Below, piece by piece: positions 29,863 to 37,287 of a DNA stretch of 44,082 nucleotides (the first letter of the stretch is position 1; each line of letters starts with the position of its first letter). Both the position numbers and the translations under genes were made by a program. Below the pieces are notes generated by a model, which worked only from the letters and a program-made list of their open reading frames with translations, did no database searches and was not told the DNA's origin. The stretch comes from Bradyrhizobium sp. BR13661. Lineage in GTDB: Bacteria; Pseudomonadota; Alphaproteobacteria; Rhizobiales; Xanthobacteraceae. The stretch covers positions 1 through 44,082 of the forward strand of contig NZ_JARXWB010000049.1 in assembly GCF_029892425.1 (NCBI RefSeq). The letters run 5' to 3'.

Positions 29863-31065
29863 TCAATCCGTCATCGCCATGGCGCGCAGCGCCTGTCGCT
29901 CGCGCGCGCTGAGCTTCTCCGTCTCCGACTTGAGCTGACCGCAGGCGGCGAGGATGTCGCGGCCACGCGGGGTGCGCACCGGCGAGGAATAGCCGGCGTT
30001 GAAAATATACTCGGAGAACTTTTCGATCTGGTCCCAATCCGAGCATTCGTAGGCCGTGCCGGGCCAGGGATTGAACGGGATCAGATTGATCTTGGCGTGA
30101 ATGCCCTTGAGCAGCTTCACCAGCAATTTTGCATCGTCGAGCGAATCGTTGACGCCCTTGAGCATCACATATTCGAAGGTGATGCGGCGCGCGTTCGAGG
30201 CGCCGGGATAATCGCGGCAGGCCTGCAGCAGCTCCTTGATCGGATATTTGCGGTTGAGCGGCACCAGCTCGTTGCGCAGCTCGTCGCGCACGGCATGCAG
30301 CGAGATCGCCAGCATGACGCCGATCTCCTCGCCGGCGCGCACGATGTTTGGCACCACGCCCGAGGTCGACAGCGTGATGCGGCGGCGGGAGATGCCGATG
30401 CCTTCATTGTCGCCGACGATCAAGAGCGCATCGCGCACCGCGTCGAAATTGTAGAGCGGCTCGCCCATGCCCATCATCACGACATTGGTGACCCGGCGCG
30501 TGCCGTCCTCGCGATCGGCCCAATCATTGAGGCGGTCGCGCGCGACCATGATCTGGCCCACGATCTCGCCGGCAGTGAGGTTGCGCACCAGGCGTTGCGT
30601 GCCGGTGTGGCAGAAAGAACAGTTGAGCGTGCAGCCGACCTGCGAGGAGACGCAGAGAGTGCCGCGGTCGGTCTCGGGAATGTAGACGCACTCGACTTCA
30701 TGGGCGCGCTCGACATTGTCGCCGCTCGGCAGACGCAGCAGCCATTTGCGGGTGCCGTCGTTGGAGATCTGCTCGGCCACGACTTCGGGCCGATCGACGG
30801 TGAAATGCTGCGCGAGCTCGGCGCGAATGCCCTTCGAGATCGAGGTCATGTCGTCGAAGCTCTGGGCGCCACGGAAATAGAGCCAGTGCCACAGTTGCTG
30901 CACGCGCATCTTGCGCTGCGCCGGCGCGACGCCGATCTCGCCGAGCCGATCGGCAAGCTCGGTGCGCGACAGGCCGATCAGCGATGGCTTCGCCGGCGGC
31001 ACATAGGTTTCGAGTGGAGTTTTCTCCACCAGGATTGCGTCGCGCGGCTCGGTCGTCGGTTGCAT
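29863..31065 (-). CDS. rlmN: 23S rRNA (adenine-2503-C2)-methyltransferase
   Basis: A 400-residue radical-SAM enzyme that methylates A2503 of 23S rRNA, and in some bacteria A37 of tRNAs. The CxxxCxxC cluster motif is in GCTLNCSFCHTG; MGMGEPLYNFD and STSGVVPNI follow, as does LLVKLLKGIHAKINLIPFN. The C-terminal methyl-carrier cysteine region is present in RGRDILAACGQL. The N-terminal accessory domain (about residues 30-100) contains LWHWLYFRGAQSFDDM. The length is normal. Start ATG 31065. No nearby genes explain it; this is a housekeeping gene. Confidence 0.97.
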   Translation of the reverse strand: MQPTTEPRDAILVEKTPLETYVPPAKPSLIGLSRTELADRLGEIGVAPAQRKMRVQQLWHWLYFRGAQSFDDMTSISKGIRAELAQHFTVDRPEVVAEQISNDGTRKWLLRLPSGDNVERAHEVECVYIPETDRGTLCVSSQVGCTLNCSFCHTGTQRLVRNLTAGEIVGQIMVARDRLNDWADREDGTRRVTNVVMMGMGEPLYNFDAVRDALLIVGDNEGIGISRRRITLSTSGVVPNIVRAGEEIGVMLAISLHAVRDELRNELVPLNRKYPIKELLQACRDYPGASNARRITFEYVMLKGVNDSLDDAKLLVKLLKGIHAKINLIPFNPWPGTAYECSDWDQIEKFSEYIFNAGYSSPVRTPRGRDILAACGQLKSETEKLSARERQALRAMAMTD

Positions 31066-31086
31066 TGATAGGCCTAATTGCTGTGG

Positions 31087-31165
31087 TCGTTCCGGGTCAG
31101 CTCGAAGAGCTGAACCCGGAACCTCGAGATTCCGGGTTCGATGCTCGCATCGCCCCGGAATGACG
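31087..31165. repeat. extragenic palindrome (GTCGTTCCGGG type)
   Basis: Outer arms GTCGTTCCGGG and CCCCGGAATGAC (imperfect) enclose AACCCGGAACCTCGAG / CTCGAGATTCCGGGTT. It lies between the IalB-like gene and rlmN. Confidence 0.75.
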
Positions 31166-31247
31166 GAAGAAATCTGGAACCGGGCTTATATAGCAACCGG
31201 AACCGCCGATTGCGACCTTATCGACCGCAGCCTTAACGCCGGCAAGC

Positions 31248-31886
31248 TTATCGTCTGCAATCCTGGGCGATCTTGTCGAGCGCCTGGGCGAGGCCCTTCA
31301 GCGAGAAGGTGTCGGTCGTCTCCGTCCCCTTGGCCGAAACGCCCTTGACCACGAGGTCGGCGGATTTGCGCATGGCTTCGACCATCCGCTCCTCCTCGGC
31401 CGCGTTCTTGATCCAGAGGCCGTCGCCTTGCGTATACATCGCGAACGCAGCGCCGCCGACCTCGACCGAGGATTCCGAGCCCGGCTTCAGCGCGTAGCCG
31501 ATCATGACCGAGACTTCGTTGTTCACCTTCTCGGCCGGCCGGGTCGAGACGAAAGCATAGGCGGGATCGCGCGGCCGGTTCGGCGGATTGGTCTTCGACG
31601 ACGAGGGCTTGGCCAGCGCAAAGCAGACCTTCTTGCCGTTGGGTGTCGCCGAATAGGCGCCCCAGGTGCCGAACTGGCCAATCAACGTTGGCTCCGCGCC
31701 ACCCGCAACTGCCGCGGCAGGAGCGACCGGCTTGCTCTCGGGCTTGGCCGCCGTCTTGGCGGCGGCCGCCGGGGCTGGCTTTGCAGCAGCCTTCGGCGCA
31801 GGTTGCGCCGACTGTGCCAGCGCGGAATCACTCAATCCCCACGCCGTCACGCCAATCATCAAAGCCAAAAAGAGCGCCCGCCACAT
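31248..31886 (-). CDS. invasion-associated locus B (IalB) family protein
   Basis: A 212-residue secreted protein. A signal peptide (MWRALFLALMIGVTAWG..., cleaved after SALA) is followed by an Ala/Lys/Pro-rich linker (about 26-60) and an IalB domain (about 63-210) with FGTWGAYSATPNGKKVCFAL, PAYAFVSTRPAEKV, VSVMIGYALKPGS and SLKGLAQALDKI. Two cysteines (VCFA and QDCRR at the C-terminus) likely form a disulfide. IalB was named in Bartonella erythrocyte invasion but the family is common in non-pathogenic alphaproteobacteria, so no virulence role follows. Start ATG 31886, GAGGGA upstream. It is on the same strand as rlmN. Confidence 0.92.
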   Translation of the reverse strand: MWRALFLALMIGVTAWGLSDSALAQSAQPAPKAAAKPAPAAAAKTAAKPESKPVAPAAAVAGGAEPTLIGQFGTWGAYSATPNGKKVCFALAKPSSSKTNPPNRPRDPAYAFVSTRPAEKVNNEVSVMIGYALKPGSESSVEVGGAAFAMYTQGDGLWIKNAAEEERMVEAMRKSADLVVKGVSAKGTETTDTFSLKGLAQALDKIAQDCRR

Positions 31887-32000
31887 GCTGGTGTGGTTCC
31901 CTCAATATTGTGACTGGAAGATGGCCCGGCGGCGATTTGTCCCCGCGCAGGGATAGCCGGGAAAGTTCAATTTGGGAAGGCAGTTAGCGGGGAAACACGG

Positions 32001-32840
32001 TCAGGCTTTGGACCTCGCGGCGCGCTGCTCGGCCCATTGCGTATCAGTCCAGCGGAGCAAATCCTCGGCGCCGGAACTGCGCAAATGCGCGCCGCCGTCG
32101 ATCACCACCATCTCGCCATTGATGTACCCGGCGCGGTCCGAGACCAGGAAGCTGGCGAGGTCGGCAAGCTCGCTATGCTCGCCGACCCGTCCCATCGGAT
32201 TGCGGGTGGTCCAGCCTTCGTCTCGGCCCTCGGGGCGGAGCTGTCCCGATGCGCCTGCAGTCGGGAACGGTCCCGGCGCGATCGCGACGGTGCGGATGCC
32301 CTTCGGGCCCCACTCGACCGCGAGGCTCTTGGTCATCGCCAGCACCGCGGATTTCGCCATCGCCGAGGGGACGGTGAAGGCGCGGCCGGTGATGGTCGAG
32401 GTCGACAGGATCGAGAGCACGACGCCATCGTGCTTGCCGTCGATCCAGCGCTTGCCGGCTGCGAGCGTGCAATACATCGCGCCATGCAGCGTCGGCGCCA
32501 GGATCGCATCGGCCGCGCGAAACGACAGATGCTCGCTCTGCGCGATGAAGGTCGCGGCCGCGTTGTTGACGAGGATGTCGAGCGGCGCCTCGCGCCAGAT
32601 CGCATCCATCATCGCGTCGACGGCGGAGCCGTCGCGAACATCGCAGGCTGATGTCGTGACCTTGCCGCCGGTCTCCCTGCGCATCTCGCTCGCAGTTGCT
32701 TCGAGCCGGTCGAGCTTGCGGCCGCAGATCACGAGCTCGGCGCCGAGCGCGAGGAATCGGCGTCCCATCGCAGCACCGAGGCCCGAGCCGCCGCCGGTGA
32801 CGAGGATGCGCTTTCCCTTGAGCAGACCTGTTTCAAACAT
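32001..32840 (-). CDS. SDR oxidoreductase, 2,4-dienoyl-CoA reductase-like
   Basis: A 279-residue short-chain dehydrogenase with cofactor loop TGGGSGLG and NNAA. The usual YxxxK is absent: the region reads TVPSAMAKSAV, with S159 and K163, as in mitochondrial 2,4-dienoyl-CoA reductase (VPSASAKAGV). The following SLAVEWGPKGIR, APGPFPTAGA and INGEMVVIDGG also fit that branch. Its likely role is NADPH reduction of polyunsaturated enoyl-CoA during fatty-acid degradation. Start ATG 32840 with GAGGA upstream; the longer frame to 32876 is less likely. No beta-oxidation genes are adjacent, so the role rests on motifs alone. Confidence 0.88.
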   Translation of the reverse strand: MFETGLLKGKRILVTGGGSGLGAAMGRRFLALGAELVICGRKLDRLEATASEMRRETGGKVTTSACDVRDGSAVDAMMDAIWREAPLDILVNNAAATFIAQSEHLSFRAADAILAPTLHGAMYCTLAAGKRWIDGKHDGVVLSILSTSTITGRAFTVPSAMAKSAVLAMTKSLAVEWGPKGIRTVAIAPGPFPTAGASGQLRPEGRDEGWTTRNPMGRVGEHSELADLASFLVSDRAGYINGEMVVIDGGAHLRSSGAEDLLRWTDTQWAEQRAARSKA

Positions 32841-32870
32841 CGTTTGAATCCTCGCTGTTTCCACGCACTC

Positions 32871-32951
32871 CGTCATCGCGAGCGCAGCGAAGCAATCCAG
32901 AATCCGTCCTGCGGAAATAGTCTGGATTGCTTCGCTTCGCTCGCAATGACG
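32871..32951. repeat. 81-bp extragenic palindrome (CGTCATCGCGAGCG type)
   Basis: Arms CGTCATCGCGAGCGCAGCGA (continuing AGCAATCCAGA) and TCTGGATTGCTTCGCTTCGC (continuing TCGCAATGACG) pair over about 31 bp with few mismatches; the loop is ATCCGTCCTGCGGAAATAG. This is the best-known repeat type of Bradyrhizobium/Rhodopseudomonas intergenic DNA. It lies between divergent genes. Confidence 0.9.
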
Positions 32952-33062
32952 AGGATAGGCCGAACATAACGTCTAGCAAAGAATCTGGATTGTCCGGCCG
33001 CGGTAAATCCGGCAGAAACGGGCCAACCATAACTTCACCTCGAAACGCCCCAAGGTGCCGCC

Positions 33063-34037
33063 ATGAAAGCCATCCTCTGCTCGCAATATTGCCAGCCCGA
33101 CGATCTCGTGCTCGCCGATGTGCCGGATCCGGTGGCTGGTCCCGGCGAGGCCGTGATCGCGATCAAGGCGGCGGCGCTGAACTTCTTCGACATCCTGATG
33201 ATTCAGGGCAAGTACCAGATCAAGCCGCCGTTCCCGTTCTCGCCCGCCGCCGAAGTTGCGGGCGTGATCGAGAGCATCGGTCCCGGCGTCACTGATCTCA
33301 AGGTCGGTGATCGCGTGGTCGCCTCCTGCGGCCACAATGGCGCGCGCGAGAAGATCGCGCTGCCGGCGGCAGGGATCGTGAAGATTCCTGATAACCTCGA
33401 CTACGACCGCGCGGCCGGCATCATCATCATCTACGGCACCGCGCTGCACGCGCTGGAAGACCGCGCCAGCCCAAAGCCGGGCGAGACGCTCGCGGTGCTC
33501 GGCGCTGCCGGCGGCACCGGCCTTGCCGCCTGCGAGCTCGGCAAGCTGATGGGGCTGAAGGTGATCGCGTGCGCCTCGTCCGAGGAGAAGCTCGAATTCG
33601 CCAAGGCACACGGCGCCGAGCTGACGCTGAACTACGGCAAGGAAGATTTGAAAGAAGGCTTGAAAAAGCTCACCGGCGGCAAGGGTGTCGACATCATCTT
33701 CGATCCCGTGGGCGGTGCCTATGCGGAAGCGGCGCTGCGCTCGATCGCCTGGGAGGGCCGCTTCCTCGTCATCGGTTTCGCCGCCGGCGACATTCCCAAG
33801 ATGCCGCTGAACCTCGCGCTGCTGAAGGGCTGCGATATCCGTGGCGTGTTCTGGGGCGCCTGGACCCGGCTCAACCCGGCCAAGAACCGCGCCAATCTCG
33901 AGAAGCTGGTGAAGTGGACGGCGGAAGGAAAGATCTCCTCGCATGTCGACCGCACCTTCCCGCTGGCGCAAACCGCCGACGCACTGAAGGTGCTCGCTGG
34001 ACGCCAGGCCATGGGCAAGGTGATCCTGCATCCGTGA
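33063..34037 (+). CDS. NADPH:quinone reductase-like MDR oxidoreductase
   Basis: A 324-residue medium-chain dehydrogenase/reductase without the zinc-ligand pattern. The N-terminal GroES-like part has AAALNFFDILMIQGKYQ and PFSPAAEVAGVIESIG; the Rossmann part has LAVLGAAGGTGLAACELGKLMGLKVIA and GVDIIFDPVGG. The AAGGTG loop and absent zinc cysteines point to the quinone reductase/zeta-crystallin branch, which reduces quinones or activated alkenes with NADPH. The substrate is unknown. Start ATG 33063 with AAGG upstream. A terminator follows 50 bases after the stop. It is divergent from the dienoyl-CoA-reductase-like SDR. Confidence 0.92.
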   Translation: MKAILCSQYCQPDDLVLADVPDPVAGPGEAVIAIKAAALNFFDILMIQGKYQIKPPFPFSPAAEVAGVIESIGPGVTDLKVGDRVVASCGHNGAREKIALPAAGIVKIPDNLDYDRAAGIIIIYGTALHALEDRASPKPGETLAVLGAAGGTGLAACELGKLMGLKVIACASSEEKLEFAKAHGAELTLNYGKEDLKEGLKKLTGGKGVDIIFDPVGGAYAEAALRSIAWEGRFLVIGFAAGDIPKMPLNLALLKGCDIRGVFWGAWTRLNPAKNRANLEKLVKWTAEGKISSHVDRTFPLAQTADALKVLAGRQAMGKVILHP

Positions 34038-34087
34038 ACGACTGAGGCGCGCCGATGGCGGCGGCGACTGCCGTTTCAAATCGTTTC

Positions 34088-34122
34088 AATGGCCGGGCTC
34101 GTCCCGGCCATTTTCGTTGTTC
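34088..34122 (+). terminator. rho-independent terminator
   Basis: Stem AATGGCCGGG / CCCGGCCATT with a five-base loop, followed by TTCGTTGTTC. It ends the quinone-reductase-like gene. Confidence 0.85.
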
Positions 34123-34336
34123 TCTCTTCAATCATTCGCGCTGAAATTGCGGTGCACTCCGCCGCCTCGCCCCAATCAAACCCAAATATCTCCCTGATCG
34201 CGCCAACGGCCGTCGTCTTTTGGGCTGATTCGAATTGCGATTTACGGGTTCCAGTTTGCGGGGCGCTTCTGGACAACAACAAGAAGACTGAAGCCGGGAA
34301 GGCCCTCGCGTTGCGTCAGTAATGGGGAGCATCACC

Positions 34337-35170
34337 ATGGAGACGACGGCATCCCGTCCGTCCAGGGGGTCGAGGGCGCTCGACTCCAATCTCGTCACGC
34401 CACTTCCGTCGACCGCGTCCTACATTCGCGCGCGTGCCGAGCGCGCCGATCTTTCAAGGGACGATCCGATTCCTCTTTTCCTGTCCGACCCGCTCGGTGA
34501 GCCGGACCCGCGCGAATTTGCGCCGCAGGTGCTGCGCCCCAAAATCGTCCCGCGCGCTCTCGCCGTTCTGGCGATATCGGCGCTGGCAATCCTGGGCGCG
34601 CTGTATCAATCCGATCTGCGCGGCCTCGTCGCGGCCAGCGCGAGCGGCGCAGCGCCCGACCAGCCCGCGGCACCGGCCACTCCGCAAGTTGTGCGGCAGA
34701 TCCCGCTCAAGGACTCCGCTCGCGTCACCAACACGACGCTGGCGAGCGCCGACCTGCAGAACCTGCCGGTCCCGTCGCCGCCCAGCCGTGAGGCGATCGC
34801 GACCGCCTATCAGAGTGCGTTGCAAGCCCAAACGCCTGTGCCCGTTGCCGTGATGCAGCCCGCCCCGCCTCCACCTTCGCCGGTCAAGACACTCGACGCC
34901 GAGACACTGACAGGGCTGATGACGCGCGCAAAGAACCTCCTCGGCGTTGGCGACATCGCCGCCGCGCGGCTGCTGCTCGAACGTGCCGCCAGCGCGGGCG
35001 ATGCGACAGCCGCACTTCTGCTGGCGCGGACCTATGATCCAGCCGTGCTCGGCACCAGGGACACGCGCAGCGTCAATGCCGACGCGAGCGCGGCACGCGA
35101 CTGGTACCAGAAGGCTGCAACTCTCGGATCGCCTGAGGCGCAGCAGCGCCTGGCTCAGCTATCGAACTAG
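34337..35170 (+). CDS. Sel1/TPR-like membrane-anchored protein
   Basis: A 277-residue protein with an N-terminal cytoplasmic part (about 1-70), one transmembrane helix at about 72-90 (ALAVLAISALAILGALYQ), a Pro/Ala-rich periplasmic linker and a C-terminal helical region (about 190-275) resembling Sel1 repeats: LLGVGDIAAARLLLERAASAGDA and DWYQKAATLGSPEAQQRLAQL. Start: ATG 34337 has GGGGAG 7 bases upstream, better than ATG 34322, which has none. It is 18 bases from the TAXI protein gene on the same strand and is almost certainly co-transcribed, suggesting that the Sel1 part works with that binding protein in the periplasm. The exact role is unknown. Confidence 0.85.
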   Translation: METTASRPSRGSRALDSNLVTPLPSTASYIRARAERADLSRDDPIPLFLSDPLGEPDPREFAPQVLRPKIVPRALAVLAISALAILGALYQSDLRGLVAASASGAAPDQPAAPATPQVVRQIPLKDSARVTNTTLASADLQNLPVPSPPSREAIATAYQSALQAQTPVPVAVMQPAPPPPSPVKTLDAETLTGLMTRAKNLLGVGDIAAARLLLERAASAGDATAALLLARTYDPAVLGTRDTRSVNADASAARDWYQKAATLGSPEAQQRLAQLSN

Positions 35171-35188
35171 AACTCTTCAGGGGACATC

Positions 35189-36343
35189 ATGCGTTACGCT
35201 TTGAAAATGGCGCTTGTCGCCATCACGACGATCTGTGCCTTCGCGGCCCGCGCCGAGCAGACCGAATATGATCCGGCCAAGGTCTCCGACAGCCTGAAGG
35301 CCATCTTCCAGTTCGGCTCGAGCTCGACCAAGCAGGCGCTGAACGCCAACACCGTGACGCTGATCACCGGCACGATCGGCGGCACTTATGTTCAGTTCGG
35401 CGCCGACCTTGCCTCCGTCCTCGACGACGGCAACAAGATCCGCGTGCTGCCGATCGTCGGCCGCGGCTCGGTGCAGAGCGTCGCCGACATCCTGTTCCTG
35501 CAAGGCGTCGACCTCGGTGTCGTGCGCGCCGATACGCTCGACTACCTCGAACGCAAGGGTTTTGCCAAGGACATCAAGCGGCAGTTCACCTATGTGACCA
35601 AGCTCTACAATGAGGAGATGCAGGTGATCGCGCCGAAATCGGTGGCGACGCTGAAAGACCTCGAAGGCAAAACGGTCAGCGTCGACCTGCCGAACGGCGG
35701 CACCTTCGTCACGGCGCTGACCGTGTTCGAACGGCTCGGGATCAAGGCCAAATTCGTCTATGTCGAGCAGCGCATCGCGATGGAGAAGCTGAAGGCCGGC
35801 GAGATCGACGCCGTGATCGTCGTCGGCGGCAAGCCGTACAAGTCGGTCTCGAGTTTCAGCAATGATGGCCGCTTCCATCTCGCGAAGGTCGACTACGCAA
35901 AGCCGCTCCAGAACGACTATCTGCCGGCGACGCTGACCGCGAAGGACTATCCCAACCTGATCAAGGACGGCGAGAGCGTGGACACGATCGCGGTGCCTGC
36001 GGTGCTCGCGGCCTACAATTGGGCGCCCAACACCGAGCGCTATCGCAAGCTCGCGCTGTTCGTGGACGCCTTCTTCACGAAATTCCCGGCGCTTCAGAAC
36101 CCGCCCTTCCATCCCAAATGGAAAGAGGTGTCGCTCGCGGCTCCGCTGGCGGGCTGGAGCCGATTGCCGGTGGCGCAGCAATGGCTCGACCGGCACGGCG
36201 TCGAGCCGGTGACGCAGCAGCGCTTCGAGGCATTCCTGAAACAGAGTCCCGCGGCAGCGAAAGTATCGGACGCGGACAGGGAAACGCTGTTCAAGCAATT
36301 CCAGGCGTGGGATGCGGAAAAGGCGCGGGCGGAGAAGAGATAG
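35189..36343 (+). CDS. TAXI-type periplasmic binding protein
   Basis: A 384-residue TAXI (TRAP-associated extracytoplasmic immunogenic) protein. A signal peptide (MRYALKMALVAITTICAFAARA) is followed by the binding fold: TLITGTIGGTYVQFGADLASVL, VLPIVGRGSVQSVADILFLQGVDLGVVRADTL, then MQVIAPKSVATLKDLEGKTVSVDLPNGGT and MEKLKAGEIDAVIVVGGKP. The C-terminus (about 290-384) is an extra helical segment ending in Lys/Arg-rich sequence. TRAP systems need DctQ/DctM membrane subunits, and none is in the window; the upstream partner is the Sel1-like membrane protein instead. The ligand is unknown (glutamate/aspartate in some relatives). Start ATG 35189, AGGGGAC upstream. Confidence 0.92.
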   Translation: MRYALKMALVAITTICAFAARAEQTEYDPAKVSDSLKAIFQFGSSSTKQALNANTVTLITGTIGGTYVQFGADLASVLDDGNKIRVLPIVGRGSVQSVADILFLQGVDLGVVRADTLDYLERKGFAKDIKRQFTYVTKLYNEEMQVIAPKSVATLKDLEGKTVSVDLPNGGTFVTALTVFERLGIKAKFVYVEQRIAMEKLKAGEIDAVIVVGGKPYKSVSSFSNDGRFHLAKVDYAKPLQNDYLPATLTAKDYPNLIKDGESVDTIAVPAVLAAYNWAPNTERYRKLALFVDAFFTKFPALQNPPFHPKWKEVSLAAPLAGWSRLPVAQQWLDRHGVEPVTQQRFEAFLKQSPAAAKVSDADRETLFKQFQAWDAEKARAEKR

Positions 36344-36358
36344 CGAATCTCTTCCGTC

Positions 36359-36742
36359 TTATTGCGCCGCTTCCGCCTCATCCACCCCGCGCTTCAGCGC
36401 GGCGCGGGCGGCGTCGCGATGATCCGACGTGATATGGCTGGCGACCATGCGAATGGCGGTGGCGAGCACCGCGGCATCATCGGTGAAGCCGAGCACCGGC
36501 ATCACGTCCGGAATGAAGTCGAACGGCAGGATGAAATAGGCGATCGCGCCCAGCAGCGACGCCTGGACGTGGCGCGGCGTCTGGCGATCGAACGCGCAGT
36601 AATAGGCGGCGAGCAGATCCTCGGCGAACGGCAGGTGCGCAACGACGCGCTTCAGCTTGCGCCAGAAGCGGCGGCGCACGCTGTCACGATCTTCCGCGAG
36701 CCGATCGGCCGGCTCGAAGCCGACACTGTGTTCGGCAGCCAT
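36359..36742 (-). CDS. YkvA family (DUF1232) protein
   Basis: A 127-residue protein with the DUF1232 core: DLLAAYYCAFDRQTPRHVQASLLGA, then AYFILPFDFIPDVMPVLGFTDDAAVL, the characteristic P-x-D-x-I-P-D segment that lies in a hydrophobic hairpin. The function of the family is not known; members are thought to be membrane-associated. Start ATG 36742 with GGGAG upstream; the longer frame to 36835 would overlap the pterin dehydratase gene. It follows that gene on the same strand after 89 bases and may share its transcript. It is convergent with the TAXI gene, 15 bases away. Confidence 0.9.
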   Translation of the reverse strand: MAAEHSVGFEPADRLAEDRDSVRRRFWRKLKRVVAHLPFAEDLLAAYYCAFDRQTPRHVQASLLGAIAYFILPFDFIPDVMPVLGFTDDAAVLATAIRMVASHITSDHRDAARAALKRGVDEAEAAQ

Positions 36743-36831
36743 CTTTGCAAACTCCCGCTCAAGGCGGCGCGGCAGAAGGCCGCATCCGACGACGATCACA
36801 AGATGGGGATTTGGCGGTGGCCCGCAAGACG

Positions 36832-37134
36832 TCATCCCTGCGTCAGCTTGGCAATCGTGTTCATCACCGTGGCGAGCGCGATATCGAGCTTCGTCACGCC
36901 GCCGGCATCATGGGTCGACAGCACCACCTCGACCGTCTTGTAGACGTTGCGCCATTCCGGGTGGTGATCCATCTTCTCCGCGACCAGCGCCGCCCGGGTC
37001 ATGAAGCCGAAGGCCTCGTTGAAATCCTTGAAGACAAAGGTTTTCCCGATGGCGTCGCGGCCCTGGAGCTCGGTCCAGCCCGGGAGGGTGCCCAGTGCCT
37101 GCTTGCGTGCATCCGCCGATAGAAGTTCAGCCAT
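36832..37134 (-). CDS. phhB: pterin-4a-carbinolamine dehydratase
   Basis: A 100-residue enzyme that dehydrates 4a-hydroxytetrahydrobiopterin to recycle the cofactor of aromatic amino-acid hydroxylases. Family motifs are LPGWTELQGRDAIGKTFVFKDF, FGFMTRAALVAEKMDHHPEW (with the conserved HHPEW) and VYKTVEVVLSTHDAGGVTKLDIALA. The length and spacing are standard. The phenylalanine hydroxylase gene it would serve is not in the window, so the symbol is given by family only. Start ATG 37134. Confidence 0.95.
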   Translation of the reverse strand: MAELLSADARKQALGTLPGWTELQGRDAIGKTFVFKDFNEAFGFMTRAALVAEKMDHHPEWRNVYKTVEVVLSTHDAGGVTKLDIALATVMNTIAKLTQG

Positions 37135-37287
37135 GATCGCCTCCGTTTTCAGGGGAACTTTACCCTAACACCGTGCTTACGGTGTGGGATCCAGACCGGA
37201 TTTGGGCCGATCCGCTAACCATGACGGAGATGTAACCCCTCGGGGCAAGAAATTTGCTACAGTTGCGGGCGTAAATCGCCGGCCAAG

